This document shows positions 1 through 8,345 of a stretch of 64,000 bases of DNA, piece after piece. The stretch is taken from the NCBI RefSeq assembly GCF_000158175.1, contig NZ_DS999411.1:1026596-1090595 (forward strand), read 5' to 3'. The DNA is from Luminiphilus syltensis NOR5-1B (GTDB lineage: Bacteria > Pseudomonadota > Gammaproteobacteria > Pseudomonadales > Halieaceae). The stretch's first letter is position 1; each line of letters starts with the position of its first letter. The translations under genes were made by a program, and so were the position numbers. The notes beneath the pieces were generated by a model. The model ran no database searches, had not been told where the DNA came from, and saw only the letters and a program-made list of their open reading frames with translations.

Positions 1-1153
1 GGTGGAGGGTGATTCCGCGGGAGGGTCCGCGAAACAGGGGCGAAACCGAAAGTTTCAGGCCATCCTGCCGCTCAAGGGCAAAATCCTCAACGTGGAGAAG
101 GCGCGCTTTGATAAGATGCTGTCTTCCCAGGAGGTCGGTACCATGGTGACGGCCCTCGGTTGCGGTATTGGCAAGAGCGAATTTGACCCGGATAAGCTGC
201 GCTATCACAGCATTATCATCATGACCGATGCGGATGTGGACGGGTCGCATATTCGCACGCTGCTCCTGACCTTTTTCTTCCGCCAGATGCGCGAACTTAT
301 CGAGCGAGGCCACGTCTTTATTGCACAGCCACCGCTGTATAAAATCAGTCGCGGTAAAAGTAGCCAGTACCTGAAGGATGAGCCGGCTCTGGAACGCTAC
401 CTGACCGAGGGGGCGCTCGATGGTGCAGGGCTTCACGTCAACGCCGATGCCCCCGCCATCACGGGTGGCGCACTGGCCGAACTGGTTGCACAGTATCAGT
501 CGGTGGCGGCGACCATCGACCGACTGTCGCGGGTTTACCCTCCCGAGCTGCTCTGGCAAATACCCTATATGACCGCGGGTCTCGAGGTGTCCGATCTTAC
601 CGATACCGCTCGAGTCGAGGCGTTTGCCAAAGAACTAAGTGAGCGCTTACACACCGATAGGGCCAGCCGCAATCAGTATACTTACAGCGTTAGGGTGGAT
701 TCGGAGCGGGGTATCGAATACCCGGTTATCCGCCAGCTATCCCACAGCAACGTCACAGAAATCCCGCTGACACACGGCTTTTTCGTGTCCAAGGAGTACG
801 CGTCGCTGGTCGCTTTGGGGCAGACCCTGGATGGCTTGATTGAGCCCGGTGGGTATTTCAAGCGAGGCGAAAAAGTCCTCGAGACGACCGACTTTACCGA
901 AGGCCTGACGTGGCTTCTTAGCGAGGCGCGGAAGGGCTATTCGATCCAGCGTTATAAAGGCCTCGGTGAGATGAACCCCGATCAGTTGTGGGAGACGACG
1001 ATGGATCCCGAACATCGGCGCATGCTGCGGGTGAAAATCGAGGACGCCATCCTCGCCGACCAGATGTTTACAACGCTGATGGGGGACGATGTCGAACCCC
1101 GCCGCGAATTTATTGAAGCCAATGCGCTGGCGGTCGAGAACTTGGATGTGTAA
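1..1153 (+). CDS. gyrB: DNA gyrase subunit B, C-terminal part (5' end outside window)
   Basis: ATP-dependent type II topoisomerase subunit that introduces negative supercoils with GyrA. The window opens inside the Toprim domain: EGDSAGG is at the very start, and the Mg2+-binding acidic motif DADVDGSH follows at about residues 76-83 of the visible part. The tail holds the conserved [19 protein letters not shown] block near residue 320. The stretch of about 170 residues between Toprim and that block is the insert typical of proteobacterial GyrB and absent from ParE, which separates it from the parE gene at 61455. Roughly the first 420 residues (GHKL ATPase and transducer) lie upstream of the window. 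It ends with TAA. The apparent GTG at position 2 is an internal codon. In related genomes gyrB follows dnaA-dnaN-recF, so the replication origin is probably just to the left (inference). Confidence 0.97.
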   Translation, partial: VEGDSAGGSAKQGRNRKFQAILPLKGKILNVEKARFDKMLSSQEVGTMVTALGCGIGKSEFDPDKLRYHSIIIMTDADVDGSHIRTLLLTFFFRQMRELIERGHVFIAQPPLYKISRGKSSQYLKDEPALERYLTEGALDGAGLHVNADAPAITGGALAELVAQYQSVAATIDRLSRVYPPELLWQIPYMTAGLEVSDLTDTARVEAFAKELSERLHTDRASRNQYTYSVRVDSERGIEYPVIRQLSHSNVTEIPLTHGFFVSKEYASLVALGQTLDGLIEPGGYFKRGEKVLETTDFTEGLTWLLSEARKGYSIQRYKGLGEMNPDQLWETTMDPEHRRMLRVKIEDAILADQMFTTLMGDDVEPRREFIEANALAVENLDV

Positions 1154-1852
1154 TACCGGGGCTTGAATCCGTTGCTGCGTTACGCTGCCCGAGTTCTCCT
1201 CTTGGTCGCGTTGCATTACAGGACTGGCCCGGGATTGAGCTGACTCCGGTTGCCTGCTGACGTGCTGGTCAAAACCAGCGTAGCAAGCGGCACCTAGTTC
1301 ATTGCTCAGTAAGGCAGCCGCTGACGACCACCCCCTAAGGTTTGAACTCGGCGAGGCAGCCGGTAGTCCTTTGAGCTGCTCGCGTAGCTCCAGCAAGGTC
1401 AGCACCCTGTCAAAGTCACTCGTCGACGCTCAAAGGACTCCCGCCCACCTCACCTTGCGGCGGTGCCATCTTCAGGATTATTTCGACCGCACCAGGTGCG
1501 ACGTCACACGCTAGGTCTCTGCGGGGAGAGTGACGAACCCTGAAGTTCGCGATGAAACTCGCTTTGTTCACCGGTTTTTTCCTCGAATAAGGTGCGAAAT
1601 TCGATTCGAAGTGGGAAGGCTTTTCGGGTTGCACTTTTGATCGTGGGCCGCGGACCGCACTTGAACACGTGCTTCTTCGCGCCTCTTTGTGACAAGCCGC
1701 GCTATCCCTGTAATTATTGTGGTAGCCTTTTATCGATTCGTTGTTGATTTCAGGCTAGAGTACGCTCAGCACTGGATATTGACATCATTAACGAGTGAGA
1801 TGGGCAAGCATCGCCAGTAAGAGCCGGTGACCCATCCTCTTAGGGGACGCTA
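1154..1852. other. 699-nt spacer without a credible gene, with inverted repeats
   Basis: No open frame here resembles a protein I recognise, and the short frames on both strands overlap each other. Three symmetric elements are visible. A small hairpin GCTGGT-CAAA-ACCAGC at 1264-1279 might help end gyrB transcription but has no T-run. A perfect 12-bp inverted repeat, AGTCCTTTGAGC at 1365-1376 and GCTCAAAGGACT at 1428-1439, has 51 nt between its arms. A dyad CGCACC-A-GGTGCG lies at 1488-1500. A structured RNA or the remnant of a lost gene are both possible. Confidence 0.5.
1797..1839 (+). promoter_or_regulatory. Hairpin in the leader of the lipoprotein gene
   Basis: GATGGG at 1799-1804 pairs with CCCATC at 1831-1836, and the flanking GA/CTC can extend the stem around a bulge. 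It ends a few bases before the ribosome binding site AGGGGA at 1842-1847, which sits 5 nt from the ATG at 1853. A stem so close to the RBS could influence translation. The leader does not match the consensus of any riboswitch I know, so no ligand is proposed. Confidence 0.3.
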
Positions 1853-3631
1853 ATGACCAACCGCTTTCGCTCACTATTCGCTCCCAGAGCGTTTGTTTCC
1901 CGCTCAATGGCGGTACTCGCTATCCTGACCCTGGCCGCCTGCGGTGGCGGTGGCGGCGGTGGCAGCAGTTTCCTGCCCGCTGATGGTCAGTCTGACCTTG
2001 CGATTACGGCGATCCTGCTTCCTGACGTAGTCCAACTACCCTATGCCGAGGTACTTGAAGCGACGGGCGGCACAGCGCCTTATTCCTGGTCACTGGTCAA
2101 CGACGATGGCACGGGCGTTACGCTCGATGACTCCGGTGTGTTGCGCGCAGCAGCACCCATAGAGGAAGGCACTTACGGTATTACGGTTTCCGTCAGAGAC
2201 AACGACGGCAACGAAGCCGAGCGATCGTTCACCATCGAGTTTCTGGTTCCGATACTCGCTATCACCAGCACGGCGCTCCCTCCCGCTGAGCGCGACATCC
2301 CGTATTCTGCGATTGTTGAAGTCACGGGTGGGGCTGAGCCCTATGCGTGGGAGCTCATTGAAGATGGTGATACCGGGCTGTCCTTGGATGCCACCGGCAT
2401 TCTTAGTGGCACGATTGGAACCCCGGGGACTTACGGTTTAACGATTAAAGTTACCGACGATACGGGCGTCACGTCGCAACGGTCATTACTGCTCACAGTG
2501 ACTGGTGAGGCGATTCCCCCGCTCGGTATTGACACTGTCGCACTACCCAGCGCGCGGGAGAATGCCACCTATGCGGCGGTTGTATCCGCGTCGGGTGGTG
2601 ACAACGACAGTTACTCCTGGCAACTCGTTTCTGCCGGTGGTTCCGGTCTTACCCTGAGCAGCAACGGTGTGTTGTCTGGCCAGGGGCCAGATGAAGGTAG
2701 CTACGGCCTGACCGTGAGAGTTTCGGATGGGACTGATACCGCTACCAAGTCGTTGACGCTTACCGTTGCCGGCCCGCAAACTCCGCTGGCTATAGAGACC
2801 ACGACGTTGCCAAGTGGTGTTGTAGGGGTTCCGTACGCGGCAGCATTTAACGCGGTGGGCGGAAGTGGGTCTTATACCTGGAGTCTAGTGAGTGGTGGCG
2901 GATCGGGTCTGGGACTCACCTCGAGTGGTGTTCTCTCGGGCGTGCCCGCTTCAAACGGCGCTTACGGTGTTACCGTCTCGGTCAGCGACGGCGATTCGAC
3001 AGTAGTCACGTCGTTGGTGGTAACTTTTGCCCTTCAGGCGACAGATGGTGGCGGTGGGGGCGACGCAGGCTCGACATTCCTGTCAATTGCCACTGAAACG
3101 CTTCCCAACATCACCACTTCAATTTATGCCGCTATTCTAGACGCAGAGGGAGGAACACCGCCTTATACCTGGGCGCTTGTTCCTGGACCGGACACCCCCG
3201 CTGGTTTTGCCGTGTCCACTGATGGGGCCGTTACTCTAGCCACCGATCCGCCCCCAGGGATTTACCCGGTGTCAGTTCAAGTGACTGACTCAGCGGGAAC
3301 GGTGGTTACGAAATCTTACGCGGTGACTCGTGATGGGGGTGCAGTTCCTGCTGTCGAATTCACGACAGATGCAGCCTTGCCTTCCGCCACGACGGGAACT
3401 TTGTACGCGACGGTGATAAGAGCATCAGGTGATGCAGGCGCATCGCCACCTTACGCCTTCCGTATTGTTGGCGTGTCTCCTGTTCCCCCAGGGACTCTAG
3501 CTATAGGCGCGGACTCGGGGGTTTTGGAATGGGATACACCTTCAGGCGGGCCTTACGACATAACTATTGAGGTGGTTGCCGAAAATTCTGCTGCTGTCCG
3601 GGTCTTCACCCTAACGGTGGCCGCCCCGTAA
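1853..3631 (+). CDS. Putative surface/periplasmic lipoprotein built of Ig-like (He_PIG-type) repeats
   Basis: 592 aa. The N-terminus is a lipoprotein signal: basic n-region, hydrophobic stretch, then lipobox LAAC with Cys about residue 30, followed by a run of seven glycines acting as a flexible linker. The remainder is about six tandem modules of 80-100 residues. Each has the pattern 'tttLP....Y...l.a.GG..pYsWsLv..g..gL.l...GvLsG....gtYgltv.V.D', typical of the He_PIG family of immunoglobulin-like beta-sandwich domains found in bacterial surface and adhesion proteins. A second Gly-rich linker (DGGGGGDAGS) separates modules four and five. There is no catalytic domain, so a binding or structural role outside the cytoplasm is likely, but the ligand is unknown. 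The start at 1853 is supported by the RBS AGGGGA 5 nt upstream. It lies between gyrB and the convergent rmuC and is not part of an obvious operon. Confidence 0.75.
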   Translation: MTNRFRSLFAPRAFVSRSMAVLAILTLAACGGGGGGGSSFLPADGQSDLAITAILLPDVVQLPYAEVLEATGGTAPYSWSLVNDDGTGVTLDDSGVLRAAAPIEEGTYGITVSVRDNDGNEAERSFTIEFLVPILAITSTALPPAERDIPYSAIVEVTGGAEPYAWELIEDGDTGLSLDATGILSGTIGTPGTYGLTIKVTDDTGVTSQRSLLLTVTGEAIPPLGIDTVALPSARENATYAAVVSASGGDNDSYSWQLVSAGGSGLTLSSNGVLSGQGPDEGSYGLTVRVSDGTDTATKSLTLTVAGPQTPLAIETTTLPSGVVGVPYAAAFNAVGGSGSYTWSLVSGGGSGLGLTSSGVLSGVPASNGAYGVTVSVSDGDSTVVTSLVVTFALQATDGGGGGDAGSTFLSIATETLPNITTSIYAAILDAEGGTPPYTWALVPGPDTPAGFAVSTDGAVTLATDPPPGIYPVSVQVTDSAGTVVTKSYAVTRDGGAVPAVEFTTDAALPSATTGTLYATVIRASGDAGASPPYAFRIVGVSPVPPGTLAIGADSGVLEWDTPSGGPYDITIEVVAENSAAVRVFTLTVAAP

Positions 3632-3940
3632 GGCCTAAACCGCAGTCACCGCTTTATTTGTCACCAAGCCGACACATGTGTCGGCTTGGTGACAGTTCGT
3701 CGCTTTTAATCTTGGGTGCGGTTTACTACGCCACACCACATGAAGGCTTTGACGGCTGGCCAAAGCCGTAAATTTGCTAACGCCGTTTTCCATTGCGACG
3801 AATAGCCCCGCACAGTCCATGCTGGCGTTAAGTTCTTATGACCGTGCCCCTTGCCATGCCAGCCACTTACCCGAGCGCCCATTCAACTCGTTTTCATGGA
3901 TTAGGAGGTTGAAAATATCAGCTTCCATTGATGGATCGAG
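3632..3940. other. Convergent intergenic region (309 nt) with alternative hairpins
   Basis: Non-coding region between the lipoprotein gene (plus) and rmuC (minus). Besides the perfect palindrome at 3659-3694 it holds two mutually exclusive stems: GGCTTTG (3745-3751) with CAAAGCC (3761-3767), and ACGGCT (3752-3757) with AGCCGT (3764-3769). Nothing coding was recognised. Confidence 0.45.
3659..3694. terminator. Perfect 36-nt palindrome between convergent genes
   Basis: The left half TGTCACCAAGCCGACACA (3659-3676) is exactly reverse-complementary to the right half (3677-3694), giving 18-bp arms and no spacer. It lies 27 nt after the lipoprotein stop and in front of the 3' end of the convergent rmuC. 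As RNA it would fold into a very stable hairpin on either strand, so a bidirectional terminator is the simplest reading. No clean T-run follows on either strand, so a protein-binding site is possible too. Confidence 0.5.
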
Positions 3941-5329
3941 TTAGGGCTCTTCAGGTGGCTTGGGCGGTGCGTCAAACGTCGCCCCCAACCGAGGCGCATC
4001 ATTCTCGGTACCAATCGGCTGCAGCGATTCGGGAAAGGTCTTGTTGGCCTTCGCCGACAGCGACTGAAACCGGTCGACTTTGCCGTGCAGGCCCTGGCGG
4101 CCGATCAGCGCGGTCACCGTCTTGTTGTAGTGATTGCTCGCCGCCTGCAGTGATCCGCCAAGGCCCTCGAGCCGCTCAGCCACCGTACACACCGCATTAA
4201 AAATCTCACCGGCGCGATCGCTGATTTCCTGCGCTTCCGCATTGCTGCGCTCGATCATCCATAGGTTCGCGACGGTGCGAAGAATCGGCATCAGCGTGGT
4301 GTGGGAGACCATAATCACGTTCTTCTGATACCCGTAGTTGAACAGATCCCGGTTTTGCCGCATCGCCTCGATGTACGCGGGCTCCACCGAGACGAACATC
4401 AGTACAAAATCAGGGCTCGCCATACCCGGCAAGTTGGCGTAGTCCTTCGACGACAGGCCATCGATATGGTTGCGCATTGAGCGGCCGTGGGCTGCGAGTG
4501 CGGCCTCCCGCTCCACATCGGTTTCGGCGGAGATGGCGCGCTCGTAATCAACCAGCGAGACCTTGGCGTCGATGACGAGGTTTTTGTCCTTGGGCAGCCG
4601 CACCACGAAGTCGGGAATAAGCTTGCGGCCCTCGACATCCTTAAACGCCGCCTGGGTTTCGAAGTGCTCGCCGGGGTTGAGCCCCGCGAGCTGCAGGGTT
4701 TTTTCGAGCTGGGTTTCGCCCCAGTTGCCGGCGATCTTGTTGTCACCCTTGAGCGCCCGGGTAAGGCTATTGGCTTCTGCCGACATCGACAGGCTCACAC
4801 CCTCCAGCGCTTTCAGCTGCTCAGACAGCGAGGTATTACTCTTGAGGAACTCGCCGCGCAGCTCGTTGACATTTTGCTGGAAATTCTGGATTTGTTTTTC
4901 CAGGGGGTTGAGCAGGGCGCCGATGCTTTCTCGATTCCCGGCTTTTAGCTCCTGTTCCTTGTTCTTGAGGATGGTCTGGCTTAACACCTCAAACTCCTGC
5001 TTGAGCAGGGCCCGGCTGGCCTCAAACTGCGCGAGCTGTTCCTGATGGTTGCGATCGCGCTCTTCCTGTCTTGCCTGTGCGGCGCGCAGTTCGGCCATGG
5101 CATCGGCCGCCTCCTTCGTTTTGGTGGAAAGAGCCGCCCCCAGCTCGCTAATTTCCTTGCGCGCCCGCTGCTCCGCATCCACGGCAATGGCGCGTTCCTG
5201 CTGCAATCTTGCCGCGTCCTGCGTGTGGCGGGTAAGCGTTCCACGCAGTAGCAGATAGGTGGCCACACTACCGGCGGTCAGCCCGACCAGCAGCGCGCCA
5301 ATAATGGGGAGGGTTTCCGTCAAAACCAA
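3941..5329 (-). CDS. rmuC: DNA recombination protein RmuC
   Basis: 462 aa. The N-terminus has one membrane-spanning segment (about residues 7-29), followed by a long Gln/Glu/Arg-rich coiled coil to about residue 170 and then the RmuC nuclease-like domain. That domain includes LIPDFVVRLPKDKNLVIDAKVSL, which resembles the PD-(D/E)XK fold core. RmuC limits inversions between short inverted repeats in E. coli; its precise biochemistry is not settled. The start must be a TTG at 5329, or the second TTG at 5323, because an in-frame TGA, the stop of glyS, lies directly before it. No separate ribosome binding site is visible, so translation is probably coupled to glyS. The C-terminus ends in a proline-rich tail (DAPPKPPEEP). 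Confidence 0.92.
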   Translation of the reverse strand: MVLTETLPIIGALLVGLTAGSVATYLLLRGTLTRHTQDAARLQQERAIAVDAEQRARKEISELGAALSTKTKEAADAMAELRAAQARQEERDRNHQEQLAQFEASRALLKQEFEVLSQTILKNKEQELKAGNRESIGALLNPLEKQIQNFQQNVNELRGEFLKSNTSLSEQLKALEGVSLSMSAEANSLTRALKGDNKIAGNWGETQLEKTLQLAGLNPGEHFETQAAFKDVEGRKLIPDFVVRLPKDKNLVIDAKVSLVDYERAISAETDVEREAALAAHGRSMRNHIDGLSSKDYANLPGMASPDFVLMFVSVEPAYIEAMRQNRDLFNYGYQKNVIMVSHTTLMPILRTVANLWMIERSNAEAQEISDRAGEIFNAVCTVAERLEGLGGSLQAASNHYNKTVTALIGRQGLHGKVDRFQSLSAKANKTFPESLQPIGTENDAPRLGATFDAPPKPPEEP

Positions 5330-6367
5330 TCAGCTGGCGAGTTCGGCGATATCCGCCACTTGTAAAAACAGCGACCGTAGTTGCGCCAAGAGCGCAAGGC
5401 GATTGCGCTTCAACGCCGGGTCATCGGCGTTCACCATGACGGCGTCGAAAAATTGGTCAACGGGTTCACGCAAGGTGGCCATGACCTTAAGGGCCCCGGC
5501 ATAGTCTGCAGATTCCAGCAATGGCTTAACCGCGGCCTCCGCCTGTTCCAGCGCGTGGTAAAGCTTTTTTTCCTCCTCCTGTGACAACAGCCCGGGGTCG
5601 GTGGTGGTCGCTTCTCCGGAGTCGGCCTTGGCCAATAAATTGGCAACGCGCTTGTTGGCGGCCGCCAGCGCCACGGCATCCGGGCTACCGGCGATGGCAT
5701 CGAGTGCCCGCACTCGCGCATCGATGGTCAAGGGTGCATCGACGCCAACCGCGGTAACCGCGCGCAGTGCTTCGATCGATATTCCCTGGTCGCCGTAATA
5801 GGCCCTCAGGCGCTCAAGCACATAGTGAGTGGTTACTTCTGCACTGTCGGAAGCAATCACCCCGTCCGCAAACTGGCTTGCCGCCAGATCGAACAGCTGC
5901 CGAAGCGATAGCGGACTCTGCAGGTCGATAATGATTCGAATCACCGATAATGCCGCGCGGCGCAGCGCAAAAGGATCCCGCGAGCCGGTGGGGTGCTGCC
6001 CGATACCAAAAATACCCACCAGAGTATCGGCGCGATCGGCCAGGGCGACTGCGGCCGCTTCCCGGGTTTGCGGTAGCTTATCGCCGGCGAACCGCGGCCA
6101 GTAGTGTTCTTCAATCGCTTGCGCGACTTCGTCTGTTTCGCCGTCATGGCGTGCATAGTGGGACCCGGCAATGCCCTGGAGTTCAGGGAATTCCAGCACC
6201 ATTTCAGAGACGAGATCGCACTTGCACAGCTGTGCTGCCCGCGCCGCCTGCTGTGGGTCGGCTCCCAGAGTGTTGGCGAGGGCTTCGGTCACGGCGGCAA
6301 GCCGTGTGGTTTTGTCAGCGAGTGTGCCCAGTTTCTGCTGGAACACCACACTCTGAAGGCGATCGGT
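5330..6367 (-). CDS. glyS: Glycyl-tRNA synthetase beta subunit, C-terminal part downstream of in-frame TGA
   Basis: Continues the glyS frame directly after the TGA at 6368-6370. It matches the second half of the beta subunit from TDRLQSVVFQQKLGTL, through the CDLVSEMVLEFPELQG and HYARHDGE region and the FGIGQHPTGSRDPFALRRAAL block, to the C-terminal ALLAQLRSLFLQVADIAELAS. If the TGA were sense, the whole protein would be 687 residues, the expected length for GlyS (E. coli GlyS is 689). The first start codon available is GTG at 6349, and no Shine-Dalgarno-like sequence precedes it. Independent expression would need reinitiation 18 nt after the stop. The 3' end touches rmuC with no gap. See the N-terminal part and the finding on the stop codon. 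Confidence 0.9.
   Translation of the reverse strand, partial: TDRLQSVVFQQKLGTLADKTTRLAAVTEALANTLGADPQQAARAAQLCKCDLVSEMVLEFPELQGIAGSHYARHDGETDEVAQAIEEHYWPRFAGDKLPQTREAAAVALADRADTLVGIFGIGQHPTGSRDPFALRRAALSVIRIIIDLQSPLSLRQLFDLAASQFADGVIASDSAEVTTHYVLERLRAYYGDQGISIEALRAVTAVGVDAPLTIDARVRALDAIAGSPDAVALAAANKRVANLLAKADSGEATTTDPGLLSQEEEKKLYHALEQAEAAVKPLLESADYAGALKVMATLREPVDQFFDAVMVNADDPALKRNRLALLAQLRSLFLQVADIAELAS
6321..6352 (-). other. Possible mRNA hairpin just downstream of the glyS TGA
   Basis: On the minus strand AGTGTG pairs with CACACT, and inside it CCAG pairs with CTGG around a CAGAAA loop, with unpaired GTGTT on one side and G on the other. The stem begins 15 nt after the TGA, a distance at which structures can affect termination. 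The same bases encode conserved protein, so the pairing may be accidental. Confidence 0.25.
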
Positions 6368-6370
6368 TCA
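6368..6370 (-). other. glyS: In-frame TGA at codon 342 of glyS
   Basis: The codons around it read CTC GTA CAT TGA ACC GAT CGC CTT CAG. The frame is continuous on both sides and the spacing matches E. coli GlyS residue for residue (DRKKRLEDNLPRLQTVLFQQ), with the stop aligned to a non-conserved Asn. This is therefore a single-codon nonsense change, not a frameshift. CGA to TGA would be a one-base transition. Confidence 0.85.
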
Positions 6371-7393
6371 ATGTACGAGAGGCGTTTTCTTGTCTCTATC
6401 GAATAAAAAGGCCGCGTCACTCAGCCGCGGGCGAATCACCTTCTCATTGCCGGCGATCACTTTGGCCGGATCCTTCGACTCGATATTGGCCACGGTAATA
6501 AAGCGGGGGAGCAGTGCTCCGGAATCGTCCACCAGGTGAAAGTATTTCTGGTGAGTCTTCATGGAGGAAATCAAGGCTTCCTGGGGTACCTGGAGAAAGG
6601 CTTCATCAAAGGTGCCGGCCAGAGCAATGGGCCACTCTACAAGCCCTGTGACTTCATCGAGCAGGTCCTCGGCGATAACCGGTGTCCCCACTTCAGCGAC
6701 GGTTTCCACCTGATTGGCCACCACGTTTCGGCGCGTATCGAAGTCAGCAATCACTTTCGCCTGAAACAGCAATTTCTCGTAGTCTTTGGCGTGATTGATA
6801 GCGACATTATTCGGGTGATGGAAGCGGTGACCCCGGCTGGTGCGGTCGGCTTCGAGTTCAAACAGCGACAGGGGCAGAACCGTATCGTCGAGCAATAGCA
6901 CCAGCCATTGGACGGGTCGCAAAAACTCGCAGCGTTTGCGTCCCCAGCGCATATACTTCGCCACCGGGATGGCAGCAACGGCTTCCGCCACCAGGTTCGG
7001 CACCACTTCACGCGCCAGCACACCGGCTTCCGTCACTTTCAGGCCAAGGCGTTCGCCCTTGGGGGTCGCCACAGCTTCGAGCAGATCGAGGGGAACACCT
7101 TGCTTGCGCGCAAAACCCTCTGCAGCGGGGGTCCAGTTCCCGTCGGCGTCCCGGCTCGCCGCGATGGGAGGGCCCAGTACTTCACGCTCAACATCGGGCG
7201 CCTCGAGCAAAAGGCCGTCGATCTGCACGGCCAGACGACGCGGGGTGGCAAAAAACCGGCTGTCTTCAAAATCGAGACCGCAACTATTAAGCGCAGCGAT
7301 TAAATGGTTATGAAGCGACTCGCTCATTGCCCCCTGGGCAGTTGCGGGTAATTCTTCGGTACCGAGCTCGAACAGTAGTGTGCCCCGGGTCAT
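6368..7393 (-). CDS. glyS: Glycyl-tRNA synthetase beta subunit, N-terminal part up to in-frame TGA
   Basis: 341 aa, beginning with the conserved [12 protein letters not shown] and including the PRRLAV block and ATPISEDLL-like central region; here it reads [40 protein letters not shown] and [12 protein letters not shown]. It stops after [18 protein letters not shown], roughly mid-protein. GlyS forms an alpha2-beta2 enzyme with GlyQ that charges tRNA-Gly; the beta subunit supplies tRNA recognition and is essential in organisms with this enzyme type. The ATG at 7393 overlaps the glyQ stop by 4 nt (ATGA), the usual glyQ-glyS coupling. An isolated N-terminal half would lack the anticodon-binding end, so function requires readthrough, a split complex, or an error in the sequence. 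Confidence 0.9.
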   Translation of the reverse strand: MTRGTLLFELGTEELPATAQGAMSESLHNHLIAALNSCGLDFEDSRFFATPRRLAVQIDGLLLEAPDVEREVLGPPIAASRDADGNWTPAAEGFARKQGVPLDLLEAVATPKGERLGLKVTEAGVLAREVVPNLVAEAVAAIPVAKYMRWGRKRCEFLRPVQWLVLLLDDTVLPLSLFELEADRTSRGHRFHHPNNVAINHAKDYEKLLFQAKVIADFDTRRNVVANQVETVAEVGTPVIAEDLLDEVTGLVEWPIALAGTFDEAFLQVPQEALISSMKTHQKYFHLVDDSGALLPRFITVANIESKDPAKVIAGNEKVIRPRLSDAAFLFDRDKKTPLVH

Positions 7394-8313
7394 GCGATGT
7401 TCTCCAACGCCTGCGCCCGGAGATCAGCATCGGCCTGGGGAAAACCCAACGCCGCGCGGGCATCGAAATAGGCGCGAGCCACCGCTTTGGCCAGTGTTCT
7501 TACGCGCAGTATGTAGCGCTGGCGTTCGGTGACGCCGATCGCGTGTCGGGCATCGAGGAGGTTGAAGGCATGGGATGCTTTGATGACCTGCTCGTAGGCA
7601 GGGAGCGGAAGCCCGGCTTCCACCAGACGCAGGGTTTCGGTCTCGCAGAAGTCAAACGTTGCGAGCAGTTGATCGACATCGGCGTACTGAAAATTGTACG
7701 TCGATTGCTCGACTTCGTTCTGGTGGAAGACATCGCCGTAGGTCACCACGCCTTGTGGCGTCTCCGCCCAAACCAGATCATAGACCGAGTCAACGCCCTG
7801 CAGGTACATCGCTATACGCTCGATACCGTAGGTAATTTCTCCCGTCACCGGAAAGCACTCGATACCGCCCGCCTGTTGGAAGTAGGTGAATTGAGTCACC
7901 TCCATGCCGTTCAACCAGACTTCCCAGCCAAGGCCCCAGGCCCCGAGGGTGGGGGATTCCCAGTTATCCTCGACAAAGCGGATATCGTGCTCGAGCGGAT
8001 CGATACCCAATTCACGAAGGCTATCGAGATAAAGCCCCTGGAAGTCATCCGGCGATGGCTTCATAACCACCTGAAACTGATAATAATGTTGCAGACGATT
8101 GGGGTTTTCTCCGTAACGGCCGTCGGTGGGGCGTCGGCTCGGTTGCACGTAGGCGGCATTCCAGTTTTCGGGACCCACTGCGCGCAGAAAGGTCGCGGGA
8201 TGGAACGTACCGGCCCCGACTTCGAGGTCCAGGGGCTGCAATAAGACGCAGCCATGGCTGCCCCAGAAATCCTGCAGCCGCAGAATCAATGCTTGAAAGG
8301 TCTTGGGAGTCAC
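7390..8313 (-). CDS. glyQ: Glycyl-tRNA synthetase alpha subunit
   Basis: 307 aa, essentially full length. It carries the catalytic class II synthetase core that activates glycine with ATP. Diagnostic blocks are [72 protein letters not shown] and [16 protein letters not shown]. Most of these are nearly invariant in bacterial GlyQ. The start is GTG at 8313 ([17 protein letters not shown] follows), in line with the family N-terminus. First gene of the glyQ-glyS-rmuC unit and divergent from the acyltransferase at 8402. Confidence 0.97.
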   Translation of the reverse strand: MTPKTFQALILRLQDFWGSHGCVLLQPLDLEVGAGTFHPATFLRAVGPENWNAAYVQPSRRPTDGRYGENPNRLQHYYQFQVVMKPSPDDFQGLYLDSLRELGIDPLEHDIRFVEDNWESPTLGAWGLGWEVWLNGMEVTQFTYFQQAGGIECFPVTGEITYGIERIAMYLQGVDSVYDLVWAETPQGVVTYGDVFHQNEVEQSTYNFQYADVDQLLATFDFCETETLRLVEAGLPLPAYEQVIKASHAFNLLDARHAIGVTERQRYILRVRTLAKAVARAYFDARAALGFPQADADLRAQALENIA

Positions 8314-8345
8314 GAAATTGATCCGGAAGAGTGGTTTAACGGCTT

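Noticed and set aside
2-75. DNA repeat between the window start and 62701-62790
   Set aside because: The similarity ([11 protein letters not shown]…ILPL.GKILN) is the shared Toprim domain of the paralogues gyrB and parE, not a recent duplication.
1158-1173. tRNA T-loop-like sequence (GGCTTGAATCC)
   Set aside because: No acceptor, D or anticodon stems can be drawn around it.
737-1405. 222-codon minus-strand frame at the gyrB end
   Set aside because: Two thirds lie antisense to gyrB and the rest crosses the inverted repeat; nothing recognisable.
1853-1990. Glycine codon run (GGTGGC) as a phase-variable tract
   Set aside because: The codons are mixed GGT/GGC, not a homopolymer or exact short repeat, and encode the usual flexible linker after a lipobox.
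6321-6370. TGA in glyS as a selenocysteine codon with a SECIS hairpin
   Set aside because: The stop aligns with an unconserved Asn in E. coli GlyS, not with a Cys, and the apical stem lies too far from the TGA for the bacterial SECIS arrangement.
5330-7393. Frameshift in glyS
   Set aside because: Both halves are in exactly the same frame (6370 and 6349 differ by a multiple of three) and the joined length is right; only the stop codon is wrong.
7327-8244. 305-codon open frame on the plus strand
   Set aside because: Lies wholly antisense to glyQ and the start of glyS; high-GC codon bias opens the opposite frame. No recognisable motif.
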